Positions 41,259 through 49,876 of a DNA stretch of 49,876 nucleotides are shown here, piece after piece. The stretch spans positions 1 to 49,876 of the forward strand of contig CALCVT010000090.1 in assembly GCA_937906495.1 (NCBI GenBank), read 5' to 3'. Numbering within the stretch: position 1 is the stretch's first letter; each line of letters starts with the position of its first letter. A program made the position numbers and the translations under genes. Source of the stretch: an uncultured Prevotella sp. GTDB taxonomy: Bacteria > Bacteroidota > Bacteroidia > Bacteroidales > Bacteroidaceae. The notes below the pieces were generated by a model, which saw only the letters and a list, made by a program, of their open reading frames with translations, did no database searches and was not told the DNA's origin.

Positions 41259-43724
41259 ATGAATATATCTTATAAATGGCTTAAAGAGTACGTAGACTTC
41301 GATATGACCGCCCAGGAAGTGGCAGAAGCGCTGACCAGCGAAGGTCTTGAGGTCGGAAGCGTAGAAGAAGTGCAAGCCATCAAAGGGGGCCTTGAAGGCT
41401 TGGTCGTAGGACACGTGTTGACTTGTGAACCTCATCCCAATAGTGACCACATGCATGTATGTAGTGTAGATACAGGAGCAGAAGCTCCCTCGCAGATTGT
41501 ATGTGGTGCTCCCAATGTAGCAGCCGGACAAAAGGTAATTGTTGCCACACTTGGTACTAAACTGTATGATGGTGACGAATGCTTTACCATCAAGCGCTCC
41601 AAACTGCGCGGCATTGAAAGTCTCGGCATGATTTGCGCCGAAGACGAAATTGGCGTAGGTCATAGTCACGATGGTATTATCGTATTGCCCGAAGATACGC
41701 CTGTCGGCATGAAAGCTGCCACTTATTATGGCATCGAAAGTGACTACGTTATTGAAGTGGACATTACCCCTAATCGTGCTGATGCCTGCTCACATTACGG
41801 CGTAGCTCGCGATTTGTATGCCTGGCTCATTCGCAACGGTAAGGAAACAGCACTCCATTCGATGGATGTTTCAGCATTTAAAGTTGATTCGAATGATTTA
41901 AATATAGATGTGCAAGTTGAAAATACCGAAGCTTGCCCCCGTTATTGTGCAGTAACTATTAAAAACTGCGAAGTAAAGGAAAGCCCCGAATGGCTGAAAA
42001 ATAAACTCACAACCATTGGTCTACGTCCTATCAATAACATTGTGGATATAACCAACTATGTGATGATGGCATACGGACAACCCTTACACTGCTTTGACGC
42101 TGACATGATTGAAGGAGGTAAGGTTGTAGTAAAGACCATGCCGGAGGGCACTAAGTTTCAGACATTGGACGGAGTAGAACATACTCTTTCCGATCGTGAC
42201 CTTGCAATTTGCAATGCCAACGAACCAATGTGCATTGCCGGTGTTCTAGGTGGACGTGGCTCGGGTACTTACGAAACAACCAAAGACATTCTGCTTGAAA
42301 GTGCTTACTTTAACCCCACATGGGTGCGTAAAAGTGCTCGCAGACATGGATTAAATACAGATGCTTCTTTCCGTTTTGAGCGTGGCGTGAATCCTGACGG
42401 TCAGTTATATGCCCTTAAAGTGGCAGCATTGCTGGTTAAAGAACTCGCAGGAGGTACAATAGCCATGGATATCAAGGATGTTGAAGCTCCTGGATTGGTT
42501 AAATCTTTTGACGTAGATTTGGAGTACCAATATGTACACGAACTTATTGGTAAGCAGATTCCTGCGATGGTTATCAAGGAGATTGTTGCTTCGCTTGAGA
42601 TGCAGATTCTTGAAGAAAACGAAACAGGACTGAAACTTCGTATTCCTGCTTATCGCGTAGATGTACAGCGTCCTTGTGATGTAGTTGAAGATATTCTTCG
42701 TATTTACGGATATAACAACGTTGAAATTCCTACAGCAGTCAAGTCAAGTCTGACAATTAAAGGCGAGGTTGACCGTTCATGTAAGTTAGAAAATATAATA
42801 GCTGAGCAATTAGTAGGACAAGGATTCCGCGAAATTCTGAATAATTCGCTGACAAAGGAAGCATACTACAATAAGTTGAAGGTATATGCTGCAGAACACT
42901 TAGTTCGCGTGCTCAATCCGTTGAGTTCTGATTTGAATGTGATGCGCCAAACACTGCTCTTTGGTGGTCTTGAAAGCATCGCTCACAATGTGAACCGTAA
43001 AAATCAGAATTTACGTTTCTTCGAAACAGGAAATTGTTATTTCTATGACGAAAATAAACGTCAAGCCGAGCATACCCTCTCGCCTTATGCTGAGTCGCAG
43101 TATATGGCACTTTGGCTTACCGGTAATCGTGTGGAAGGTTCTTGGGCGCATGCTGACGAAAAGTCTTCAGTCTATGAGCTTAAAGCATATGTAGCCAATA
43201 TATTAAAGCGGCTTGGTTGCGAACTGGGTGGACTGAAGATTGTTGCCGGACAAAACGATATCTTTGCTAAGAGTCTGGCTATCTGTGACCGAAATGATAA
43301 AGTTTTAGTCGAATTAGGTTTGGTTTCTAAAGCGCTGACGGCTACCCTCGATATTGAACAGGAAGTATACTACGCTGAAATCAACTGGAGCCTTCTGATG
43401 AAGAAGTTGAAGAAGGGCAATGTATCGTTCAAGGACATCTCAAAATTCCCCGCAGTTAGTCGCGACTTGGCGCTTTTGGTAGACAAACAAGTAGAGTTTG
43501 CCGAAATCGAACGTATTGCCTATGCTTCGGAAAAGAAATTACTGAAGCGTGTTGAACTCTTCGATGTGTACGAAGGTAAAAACCTTGAGGCTGGCAAGAA
43601 GAGCTATGCCGTGAACTTTGTGCTTCAAGACGAAACGAAGACAATGAACGACAAGCAGACTGATGCCATTATGAAGAAGATTATTACCAATCTTGAAAAA
43701 CAACTCAACGCTAAGTTGCGCTAA
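41259..43724 (+). CDS. pheT: Phenylalanyl-tRNA synthetase beta subunit
   Basis: PheT pairs with PheS to charge tRNA-Phe. From ATG 41259 it has 821 residues, normal for the family. The N-terminus MNISYKWLKEYVDF leads into the tRNA-binding/EMAP-like domain (GLVVGHVLTCEPHPNSDHMHVCSVDTG, about 46-72). The B3/B4 editing region contains RYCAVTIKNCEV and NIVDITNYVMMAYGQPLHCFD. The B5 domain follows (about 400-480; VQRPCDVVEDILRIYGYNNVEIP). The core catalytic-like fold is next (SLTKEAYYNKL ... LNPLSSDLNVMRQTLLFGGLESIAHN). The FDX-ACB anticodon domain is at the end (ISKFPAVSRDLALLVDK). pheS is not in the window. yebC follows 121 bases later. Confidence 0.97.
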   Translation: MNISYKWLKEYVDFDMTAQEVAEALTSEGLEVGSVEEVQAIKGGLEGLVVGHVLTCEPHPNSDHMHVCSVDTGAEAPSQIVCGAPNVAAGQKVIVATLGTKLYDGDECFTIKRSKLRGIESLGMICAEDEIGVGHSHDGIIVLPEDTPVGMKAATYYGIESDYVIEVDITPNRADACSHYGVARDLYAWLIRNGKETALHSMDVSAFKVDSNDLNIDVQVENTEACPRYCAVTIKNCEVKESPEWLKNKLTTIGLRPINNIVDITNYVMMAYGQPLHCFDADMIEGGKVVVKTMPEGTKFQTLDGVEHTLSDRDLAICNANEPMCIAGVLGGRGSGTYETTKDILLESAYFNPTWVRKSARRHGLNTDASFRFERGVNPDGQLYALKVAALLVKELAGGTIAMDIKDVEAPGLVKSFDVDLEYQYVHELIGKQIPAMVIKEIVASLEMQILEENETGLKLRIPAYRVDVQRPCDVVEDILRIYGYNNVEIPTAVKSSLTIKGEVDRSCKLENIIAEQLVGQGFREILNNSLTKEAYYNKLKVYAAEHLVRVLNPLSSDLNVMRQTLLFGGLESIAHNVNRKNQNLRFFETGNCYFYDENKRQAEHTLSPYAESQYMALWLTGNRVEGSWAHADEKSSVYELKAYVANILKRLGCELGGLKIVAGQNDIFAKSLAICDRNDKVLVELGLVSKALTATLDIEQEVYYAEINWSLLMKKLKKGNVSFKDISKFPAVSRDLALLVDKQVEFAEIERIAYASEKKLLKRVELFDVYEGKNLEAGKKSYAVNFVLQDETKTMNDKQTDAIMKKIITNLEKQLNAKLR

Positions 43725-43845
43725 ATACAGGTTCAGCTAAAAGTTTATTTCGTAGCAAGTAGCCAGAAGAGCTATGCTTGCACGAGATAGACTTTCAGTT
43801 GTTATTTTATATACCGAAAAAACAACCATTAAATATATTCAACCC

Positions 43846-44577
43846 ATGGGAAGAGCTTTTGAATATCGAAAAGCAGCAAAAATGAAGCGATGGGGTCATA
43901 TGGCCCGCACATTTACAAAGTTAGGCAAGCAGATAGCTGTAGCTGTAAAAGCTGGAGGTCCTGAGCCTGAAAACAACCCGACGCTGCGCGCTCTGATAGC
44001 GACATGCAAGCGCGAAAACATGCCCAAGGACAACATTGAGCGTGCCATAAAAAATGCTATGGGTAAGGACCAGAGCGAATACAAAACCATGACTTACGAG
44101 GGATATGGCCCGCACGGTGTGGCTATCTTTGTAGATACTTTGACCGACAATGCTACCCGTACCGTAGGTGATGTACGTTCTGTTTTCAATAAATTTAGCG
44201 GAAACCTTGGTACTATGGGTTCCTTGGCTTTCCTCTTCGATCACAAGTGCGTATTCTCATTCCGTAAAAAGGACGGATTGGATATGGACGAACTTATTCT
44301 TGATTTGATTGATTATGGTGTTGAGGATGAGTACGACGAAGACGAGGAAGAAGGTAGTGTAACTATCTATGGTGATCCCAAGTGTTTTGGACAAATACAA
44401 AAACACCTTGAGGAGAATGGATTTGAAGTAGTTGGTGCAGAATTTACCTACATTCCCAATGACTTGAAGGAAGTAACTCCCGAAGAGCGTGAAAGCATTG
44501 ACAAAATGGTTGAGCGTTTGGAGGAGTTTGACGATGTTCAGACCGTTTACACCAATATGAAACCCGCAGAAGAGTAG
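43846..44577 (+). CDS. YebC/PmpR-family (TACO1-like) protein
   Basis: The 243-residue protein belongs to the YebC family, variously described as a transcription regulator or a ribosome-associated factor helping polyproline translation. The start is ATG 43846, giving MGRAFEYRKAAKMKRWGHMARTFTKLGKQI, the conserved family N-terminus; an upstream in-frame ATG (43774) adds 24 unrelated residues. Later family blocks are RENMPKDNIERAIKNAMG, YEGYGPHGVAIFVDTLTDNATRTVGDVRSVFNKFSGNLG and FEVVGAEFTYIPND. An acidic stretch EDEYDEDEEEGS lies near residue 165. It is cytoplasmic. A strong terminator follows. Confidence 0.95.
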   Translation: MGRAFEYRKAAKMKRWGHMARTFTKLGKQIAVAVKAGGPEPENNPTLRALIATCKRENMPKDNIERAIKNAMGKDQSEYKTMTYEGYGPHGVAIFVDTLTDNATRTVGDVRSVFNKFSGNLGTMGSLAFLFDHKCVFSFRKKDGLDMDELILDLIDYGVEDEYDEDEEEGSVTIYGDPKCFGQIQKHLEENGFEVVGAEFTYIPNDLKEVTPEERESIDKMVERLEEFDDVQTVYTNMKPAEE

Positions 44578-44607
44578 GTTTTAAACTATCTCTTTTAGCT
44601 TAGAACT

Positions 44608-44665
44608 AAGAAAGAAACCTCTCTTGAGGCTGCGCGTAAGCTTGCTCAAGAGAGGTTTCTTTCTT
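44608..44665 (+). terminator. Strong terminator after yebC
   Basis: A perfect 21-bp stem (44608-44628 with 44645-44665; core AAACCTCTCTTGAG) encloses a 16-base loop and starts with an A-run and ends with TTTCTTTCTT. It is the strongest hairpin in the + strand block and ends the pheT-yebC transcript. Confidence 0.85.
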
Positions 44666-44704
44666 ATAATTATTATACTTCGTGCCTCACTAAATAACTA
44701 AAGT

Positions 44705-44962
44705 ATGAAACAAATTGAATATATCCCACAAGGAGTTTGCTCCCGCCGTATCCATCTTTCGCTAACTGATGACAACCGGATTGAATCGGTTAGTTTTGAA
44801 GGGGGGTGCAATGGTAACCTACAAGGTATTGCATCTTTGGTTCAAGGTATGCCAGCAGCAGATGTGATGCAAAGGTTGCAAGGCATTAGATGCGGTAATA
44901 AGTGCACTTCGTGCCCAGACCAATTATGTCAAGCTATCAAACAAGCAATGAATCAATTTTAA
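44705..44962 (+). CDS. TSCPD-domain small protein (TIGR03905 type)
   Basis: The 85-residue Cys-rich cytoplasmic protein contains the name-giving TSCPD string (KCTSCPDQLCQAIKQA). Earlier landmarks are YIPQGVCSRRIHLSLTDD, VSFEGGCNGNLQGIASLVQGM and IRCGNKC. The domain is related to the C-terminal part of some ribonucleotide reductases; its function as a free protein is unknown. The six Cys suggest metal or redox chemistry. It ends 14 bases from the end of the convergent lipoprotein gene, with no terminator between. Confidence 0.9.
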   Translation: MKQIEYIPQGVCSRRIHLSLTDDNRIESVSFEGGCNGNLQGIASLVQGMPAADVMQRLQGIRCGNKCTSCPDQLCQAIKQAMNQF

Positions 44963-44976
44963 TCAAAAATAAACCC

Positions 44977-45366
44977 TTACTGCTTATATTCGTTTGCTTT
45001 TAGCTGCGTATCATAAATGATAGTACTTGATACTTGAGAGCGGTATACATATCTGAAAATTACGCTTTTGTCTTTCACTGCTTTATAATTTACGTCAGCA
45101 ATCAATTGATCCAATAATTTTCGGCGGAGTAGGGGAGCATTATCTTTTACAGCCGTTTCGTTATCTGGTGATAAACTGTACCAAGAAGTAAGTGTGCGAG
45201 TTACAGCATCGTACGTAATACTGTCAAGCCTACTGCCAGGTTCAAGTTCCTGAGGACAATTATTGCTTGTAAATTCGCGTGCTTCACGCTGCAGACGCTG
45301 ATCAAAATTTTCTTGGCAAGCTACTAATAAACTTCCGGCAAGAAATAGATAGAGGAGTATACGCAT
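44977..45366 (-). CDS. Small lipoprotein of unknown function
   Basis: The 129-residue lipoprotein has signal MRILLYLFLAGSLLVACQ and lipobox LVAC (Cys17). The mature part is polar and probably alpha/beta (FDQRLQREAREFTSNNCPQEL; SITYDAVTRTLTSWYSL; ADVNYKAVKDKSVIFRYVYRSQ). Ser-, Asp- and Glu-rich surface export signals right after the Cys are weak (QENFDQ). No family is recognised. It is a single gene with its own promoter and lies between two + strand Cys-rich genes. Confidence 0.85.
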   Translation of the reverse strand: MRILLYLFLAGSLLVACQENFDQRLQREAREFTSNNCPQELEPGSRLDSITYDAVTRTLTSWYSLSPDNETAVKDNAPLLRRKLLDQLIADVNYKAVKDKSVIFRYVYRSQVSSTIIYDTQLKANEYKQ

Positions 45367-45416
45367 AATATAGTTACAAAATCTTCGATTAAATCAATTG
45401 TTTGGAGGCTCTGTCG

Positions 45417-45449
45417 GCAAAGATAATTAAAGAAGAGCGGAAGGACAAG
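45417..45449 (-). promoter_or_regulatory. Promoter for the small lipoprotein gene
   Basis: On the minus strand CTTG (45446-45449), exactly 20 bases, then TATCTTTGC (45417-45425). It has the same form as the nagB promoter. The leader is about 45 bases. Confidence 0.65.
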
Positions 45450-45622
45450 CAAAAAAGATTAACTTTTATGGAATGAGACTTACTAACCGCATGAAAGGGC
45501 TGCAAACGAATAAATTAGCAAATCGTAAAGAAGTAATAAAGAATATTAGTATTGGGAGCTTGCTTTAGTATAGCCACTATATAGCCCCGTCACTGCTTCA
45601 TTACGTTTAAACTGTACTTGTT

Positions 45623-46135
45623 ATGAATAAAGATATTATACTGACTCAAACCGAGTCTGATGCGCGCGTCCTTCGTGCAGTTGAACTCTTTAAGAGCGGC
45701 TATAATTGCTCACAAAGTGTAGTAGCAGCATTTGCAGATTTATATGGTTTTACAACCGAACAAGCATTACTCATGGCGGCTTCGTTTGGCGGAGGTATTG
45801 GCCGTATGCGCCAAACATGCGGTGCGGCATGTGGAATGTTTATGCTGGCAGGTCTTAATAGTGGTACTACCGATGCTTCTGATCGCCAGGGTAAAAGCCA
45901 TAACTATGCTGTTGTACAACAACTGGCAAAATCATTCAAGGCAATCAATGGAAGTATGATATGTGCAGAATTATTAGGGCTCAAAGAGCCTCAAATTACG
46001 AACGAGGCTGAAGAACGTACACCTACCTATTATAAAAAACGCCCTTGCGCTCACATGGTCGAAACGGCTGCCCGACTTTTTGCAGACTATATTATGCAAC
46101 AAACTGCTGATAAATTGTCTGAAGTAGCCGAATAG
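45623..46135 (+). CDS. C_GCAxxG_C_C family protein
   Basis: The 170-residue protein carries the pattern that names the TIGR01909 family: Cys in SGYNCSQSVV, then TCGAACGMF, a later Cys in GSMICAELLGL and another in KRPCAHMV. A Gly-rich stretch SFGGGIGRMRQTCGAACG lies at about 52-70. It is cytoplasmic or membrane-associated with no signal. Members are often near redox genes; a redox or metal role is suspected but not proven. The next gene (a glycosyltransferase) starts 24 bases later and is probably cotranscribed. Confidence 0.93.
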   Translation: MNKDIILTQTESDARVLRAVELFKSGYNCSQSVVAAFADLYGFTTEQALLMAASFGGGIGRMRQTCGAACGMFMLAGLNSGTTDASDRQGKSHNYAVVQQLAKSFKAINGSMICAELLGLKEPQITNEAEERTPTYYKKRPCAHMVETAARLFADYIMQQTADKLSEVAE

Positions 46136-46159
46136 TATTTACAGCCTTATAATCTCTTT

Positions 46160-47287
46160 ATGAAAATTCTGCTTCTTGGCGAGTACAGTAATGTACATAA
46201 TACGTTAGCTCTAGGACTGCGTGCTTTAGGACATCAGGTTACCCTAGCCTCGGATGGTGATGGTTGGAAAAACTACCCGCGAGATATTGATATGCGCAGG
46301 CACTCAATAGGAGGGTGGAGTAGTATCCAATTTCTTGCTAAAACCTGCTGCCAGTTTAGCCATTTCAAAGGCTACGATGTGGTCCAATTAATAAATCCCG
46401 TATTTCTCGACCTTAAAGCAGAGCGTATAGCACCCTTTTATCGTTATTTGCGCCGTCACAATCGCCATATAGTGATGGGAGCATTTGGAATGGACTATTA
46501 TTATGTCAAGGCATGCCTTGACTTTAAAACATTTCGCTACAGCGATTTTAATTTCGGAAAAACGGAACGCATTTCTGATGATAACGCCCAATTTAAGCGC
46601 GATTGGCTATATGGGGCTAAAGCAAAATTAAATCAACTGATAGCGAACGACTGTGATGCCATTGTAACAGGGCTCTACGAATATGATGCAGCGTATCGTA
46701 CACAGTTCAATGATACAGCAAAAGTACAGTTTATACCATTCCCGATTATTCCGCCGAAAGACTCTGATATTCAGATAAATAAACGTGTAGAAGAGGCTCC
46801 GCTGCGTTTGTTCATAGGGATACAAAAATCACGATCTGCTTATAAAGGAACGGATATAATGTTACGTGCAGCAGAACGTGTAGTTGCAGAACTTCCAGAA
46901 GCATGCCAGCTCTTTGTAGCTGAAAATATGCCTTTTGAAGAGTATGTATCTAAAATGAATAGTTCCGAAGTAATTCTTGATCAATTATATTCATACACAC
47001 CAGCAATGAATGCACTTGAAGGAATGGCACGAGGCTTGATAAATGTTGGAGGAGCTGAACCCGAAAATTACTCAATTTTAAACGAAACAGAACTTCGACC
47101 TATCATCAACGTCCAGCCCGATGAAGATAGCGTGTACAGAGCTCTGCATAATTTGGTTGTGGCGCGTGATGTTCTTGTTCCAAAATTACAGCAGGAAAGT
47201 CGCATGTACATACAGCGTCACCACGACTATATAAAAGTTGCACAACGTTATGCTTTGCTGTATGAAAAACTTGATAAGTCTAATTAG
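46160..47287 (+). CDS. Glycosyltransferase, GT4/GT-B-like
   Basis: The 375-residue protein opens MKILLLGEYSNVHNTLALGLRALGHQVTLASDGDGW, the N-terminal Rossmann layout of GT-B enzymes. The C-terminal domain shows FIGIQKSRSAYKGTDIMLRAAERV (about 217-240) and the sugar-nucleotide region QLYSYTPAMNALEGMARGLINVGGAEPENY (about 274-303), where the usual E-x7-E is loosely kept. The sugar and acceptor are unknown; a cell-envelope glycan is likely. It follows the C_GCAxxG_C_C gene by 24 bases. No other glycan-assembly genes are next to it, so its pathway cannot be read from context. Confidence 0.82.
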   Translation: MKILLLGEYSNVHNTLALGLRALGHQVTLASDGDGWKNYPRDIDMRRHSIGGWSSIQFLAKTCCQFSHFKGYDVVQLINPVFLDLKAERIAPFYRYLRRHNRHIVMGAFGMDYYYVKACLDFKTFRYSDFNFGKTERISDDNAQFKRDWLYGAKAKLNQLIANDCDAIVTGLYEYDAAYRTQFNDTAKVQFIPFPIIPPKDSDIQINKRVEEAPLRLFIGIQKSRSAYKGTDIMLRAAERVVAELPEACQLFVAENMPFEEYVSKMNSSEVILDQLYSYTPAMNALEGMARGLINVGGAEPENYSILNETELRPIINVQPDEDSVYRALHNLVVARDVLVPKLQQESRMYIQRHHDYIKVAQRYALLYEKLDKSN

Positions 47288-47781
47288 TAGATTCAGTTAG
47301 ATTGCAGCGTATATAAAATTTTTTACACCTCATGTAAAGCTATTAACTCACCATTACGAAAAATGGATTTGAAATCTTGAAAGTAGAAAATCAGATGGTG
47401 AATTTTAGATTGGCCTAATTCTGATTTGAATCAGCATTATGTTTAATAGGGTGTATTATTAAAGTACTAATACACAGACAAAGGTGTTTGAATGTCTCCC
47501 TTCTATTCACCACAAGGAAGTATCCATAGTATAATTCTACCTAAATTAGTATCTTTGCATTCCCAATTAAGTATTAATAGGTGCACCTTCAAACAAAAAT
47601 GTAGCATAACAAGTCCCTTCCTAAACTGCAACCTTGCAAAACAATAATGATTACAAAGTCTGTAGATAATGGATTTACTAAATCCACATTTCCTATGGTG
47701 CTTAATAACGAAGCAACAGATTTTGCGACAACTAATTGAAGCGAATACTACGTACCTTATACCCCAATCGACTAAAGACCC
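47288..47781. other. 494-base gap before dnaG
   Basis: No convincing gene is seen. A -7 match is present (47550-47558), followed by a leader of about 215 bases. A short 30-codon frame (ATG 47647 to TGA 47739) and a 7-bp hairpin (TGGATTT 47670-47676 with AAATCCA 47680-47686) lie in the leader; both could be chance. Confidence 0.5.
47550..47558 (+). promoter_or_regulatory. -7 box upstream of dnaG
   Basis: TATCTTTGC matches TAnnTTTG perfectly, but no TTTG is found at the -33 position. It would give dnaG a leader of about 215 bases. Confidence 0.4.
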
Positions 47782-49782
47782 ATGATAGATAGAGCCACAA
47801 TACAGCGCATTATGGATGCCACCGACATAGTCGAGGTGGTAAAAGAATTTGTATCTCTACGTAAAGCTGGAGTTAACTATAAGGGTCTATGCCCTTTTCA
47901 TAACGAAAAGACTCCATCCTTCACAGTTTCGCCAAGCAAGCAGCTTTGCAAGTGTTTTTCGTGCGGTAAAGGCGGTAATGCTGTCAACTTTCTGATGCAA
48001 CTTGAGCAAATGACTTATCCTGAAGCTTTGCGCTGGTTAGCCCGTAAGTATGGCATTGAGGTTAAAGAAAAAGAACTTACCGACGAAGAGAAAACGGCAC
48101 AAAACGAGCGTGAGAGTCTTTTTGCTGTAAATGAATGGGCTAATAAGTACTTTCAAGATGTACTTCATAATCATGTAGACGGCGTAGCTCGAGGTTTAGC
48201 ATACTTTCGACAACGCGGTTTTCGAGATGAAATCATCAACAAGTTTCAGTTAGGTTACTCACTCGAAACACGCGATGCTATGACCAATGCTGCTGTTTCG
48301 CATGGTTTCCAGAAGGAGTACTTAATTAAAACGGGTGTTTCGTATCAAACAGATGATGGTCGTCTTCTCGACCGTTATCATGGCCGCGTAATTTTTCCAG
48401 TCCACACAGTGTCGGGCAAGGTTGTAGCTTTTGGTGGCCGAATATTGAGCACTGATAAAAAGTTAGCAAAATACGTAAACTCGCCTGAAAGTAGTATCTA
48501 CAGCAAAAGTGACCAACTTTATGGTCTGTTTTTAGCTAAAAATGCAATAGTGCGTCACAACCGTTGCTACCTCGTAGAAGGTTATACAGACGTCATCTCC
48601 ATGCATCAGTCTGGTGTAGAAAATGTGGTGGCCTCTTCGGGAACCTCACTCACAGAGGGACAAATACGCTTACTGCACCGATTTACTGAAAACATTACTG
48701 TTCTTTACGATGGTGATGCTGCTGGTATCAAGGCCAGTTTACGAGGTATTGACATGTTGCTGGCTGAAGGACTGAATATTAAAGTATTACTTTTGCCCGA
48801 TGGTGAAGATCCTGACAGTTTTGCTCGTAAATACCGGGCTGCAGACTTTCAAAAATACATCGAAGAGCATCAGGTAGACTTTATCAAGTTCAAAACAAAC
48901 CTTTTGCTGCAGGATGCACAATCCGACCCCATAAAGCGTGCTGAACTGATTACCGATGTAGTTAAAAGTATTGCTGTTATTCCCAATAAGATTGTACGGC
49001 AAATGTACATTTCTGAGTGTGCAGTCAGTTTATCTGTTACCGAAGAATTAATTGTTAACGAAATCAACAAGCAACTTCGGAAGGGAGCGCGCGATGCAGA
49101 TGACAAGGGTAAATCGCAGACACAAACTTCTGGTACAACACAGCAGACAGAGGATGTCAGTGGTGCAAACTCAGTAGCACGCTCAGTTAGTAAAGCTGAG
49201 GAAAAACTGCTCATAAGTATGGTTATCCGATATGGTGAGATGCCTATGTACGCAGTAGCAGATACCGATGCTCATAAGGAAACTGAAACATCCGATGCCA
49301 CCCCTACTCTACTTAACAACGTACAAACCATCAGTGTAGCAAATTATATTCAAAACGAACTTGCAAATGATGGTCTTGCATTCAGTACTCCACTTTATAG
49401 TCAAGTACTCAACGAAGCTGTACGCGCTATAGAGGCAGACCAATCCTGGAAAGCTTTGCCTTTTTTTATACAACATCCCGATGCACAAATCAGTGCATTA
49501 GCAGCAGAGGTTGGCTTAGATAATTTTGAACTAAGTACGAGGCAGCGCGAACAATACGTTGAAGAAAAGTATCGCTTAGACGATGTCGTACCACGATTAT
49601 TGCACGACTTTAAGCATTCAATTATCAAACAGCGATTAAAGGATTTGTTATTGGAACTCCGCAATCCACAACTGATAAACGAACCTTCGCTCTATCAGAC
49701 TTTGATGCGGAATTATATGGAACTTAGCGCCATTGAGCGACAATTCGCACAAGTCCTAGGTGATAGAGTCGTGCTTAAATAG
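47782..49782 (+). CDS. dnaG: DNA primase
   Basis: DnaG makes RNA primers at the replication fork. The 666-residue protein has the N-terminal zinc ribbon with Cys37, His40, Cys58 and Cys61 (LCPFHNEKTPSF ... CKCFSCGKGG). The RNA polymerase core follows (QRGFRDEIINKFQLGY; GRVIFPVHTVSGKVVAFGGRIL; KYVNSPESSIYSKSDQLYG). The TOPRIM acidic residues are in LVEGYTDVISMHQSGVENVVASSGTSLT and LYDGDAAGIKA. The C-terminal helicase-binding part (about 440-666) is long and less conserved, with a Gln/Thr-rich linker near residue 450. The start is ATG 47782, the family N-terminus. A hairpin follows the stop. Confidence 0.98.
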   Translation: MIDRATIQRIMDATDIVEVVKEFVSLRKAGVNYKGLCPFHNEKTPSFTVSPSKQLCKCFSCGKGGNAVNFLMQLEQMTYPEALRWLARKYGIEVKEKELTDEEKTAQNERESLFAVNEWANKYFQDVLHNHVDGVARGLAYFRQRGFRDEIINKFQLGYSLETRDAMTNAAVSHGFQKEYLIKTGVSYQTDDGRLLDRYHGRVIFPVHTVSGKVVAFGGRILSTDKKLAKYVNSPESSIYSKSDQLYGLFLAKNAIVRHNRCYLVEGYTDVISMHQSGVENVVASSGTSLTEGQIRLLHRFTENITVLYDGDAAGIKASLRGIDMLLAEGLNIKVLLLPDGEDPDSFARKYRAADFQKYIEEHQVDFIKFKTNLLLQDAQSDPIKRAELITDVVKSIAVIPNKIVRQMYISECAVSLSVTEELIVNEINKQLRKGARDADDKGKSQTQTSGTTQQTEDVSGANSVARSVSKAEEKLLISMVIRYGEMPMYAVADTDAHKETETSDATPTLLNNVQTISVANYIQNELANDGLAFSTPLYSQVLNEAVRAIEADQSWKALPFFIQHPDAQISALAAEVGLDNFELSTRQREQYVEEKYRLDDVVPRLLHDFKHSIIKQRLKDLLLELRNPQLINEPSLYQTLMRNYMELSAIERQFAQVLGDRVVLK

Positions 49783-49824
49783 TGACATGTCTGAATACGA
49801 ACTTATATATATGTTCTACCCCTT

Positions 49825-49858
49825 GGCGGAATTAATTTAGTGCATACTTAATTCTGCC
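49825..49858 (+). terminator. Hairpin after dnaG
   Basis: GGCGGAATTAA (49825-49835) pairs with TTAATTCTGCC (49848-49858), 11 bp with one wobble and a 12-base loop, 42 bases after the dnaG stop. The window ends soon after, so a converging gene on the other side cannot be excluded. Confidence 0.5.
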
Positions 49859-49876
49859 GATGGGCTTATTGTTTAT

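Noticed and set aside
47492..47647. A 51-codon frame starting MSPFYSPQGS in the gap before dnaG
   Set aside because: It runs across the predicted dnaG -7 box and has low-complexity, non-protein-like composition.
1..49876. CRISPR arrays, insertion sequences, prophage, rRNA, riboswitches
   Set aside because: No regularly spaced direct repeats, transposase or integrase motifs, or recognisable rRNA or riboswitch cores were found by reading; short palindromes were the only repeats.

Overview
The window comes from the chromosome of a member of the Bacteroidota, most likely order Bacteroidales. Three things point there: genes of the type IX secretion system (T9SS) and its outer-membrane proteins (SprA/Sov, PorU, PorV, a Plug-type protein); a lipidated TamA relative (TamL); and many upstream regions with the Bacteroidetes promoter pattern (TTTG, about 20 bases, TAnnTTTG) instead of E. 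coli-like -35/-10 boxes. The genus cannot be fixed from sequence alone. No insertion sequence, prophage, CRISPR array, tRNA or rRNA gene was seen; most of the window is core chromosome.

Layout. 1-1200: C-terminal half of a membrane pyrophosphatase (hppA), cut by the window edge. 1201-2333: a 1.1 kb non-coding gap with palindromes. 2334-17013, all on the + strand: ruvA, sprA, a degenerate FAH-fold protein, porU, porV and ispF; this is the T9SS block. 17014-18065: a gap with terminators and two tiny ORFs. 18066-22797 (-): a small acidic protein, thioredoxin and dnaE. 22923-25776 (+): nagB, then a WYL regulator and a rhodanese lipoprotein. 25970-31631 (-): hemW, a TRIC-like channel, a D-2-hydroxyacid dehydrogenase, a T9SS Plug-type protein and a GH29 alpha-L-fucosidase. 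31785-32264 (+): RNase P RNA. 32265-32933: a hairpin-rich gap. 32934-36171 (-): a WalJ-like metallo-beta-lactamase-fold protein and TamL. 36303-49782 (mostly +): an RNA methyltransferase, a family 2 glycosyltransferase, an aminotransferase with a LolC/E-like permease, pheT, yebC, a TSCPD protein, a (-) lipoprotein, a C_GCAxxG_C_C protein, a glycosyltransferase and dnaG.

How the parts fit. SprA is the outer-membrane T9SS pore. PorV is the shuttle that takes cargo from SprA. PorU is the surface protease that removes cargo C-terminal signals. Plug-type proteins seal the idle pore. Four of the outer-membrane T9SS components therefore lie within about 27 kb. The most unusual member of the block is the small gene between sprA and porU: it has the fold of fumarylacetoacetate hydrolase-family enzymes but appears to have lost all metal ligands, so it may have a new, non-enzymatic role. 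Promoter matches also argue for later start codons than the longest ORF for dnaE, nagB, pheT and the WYL regulator.
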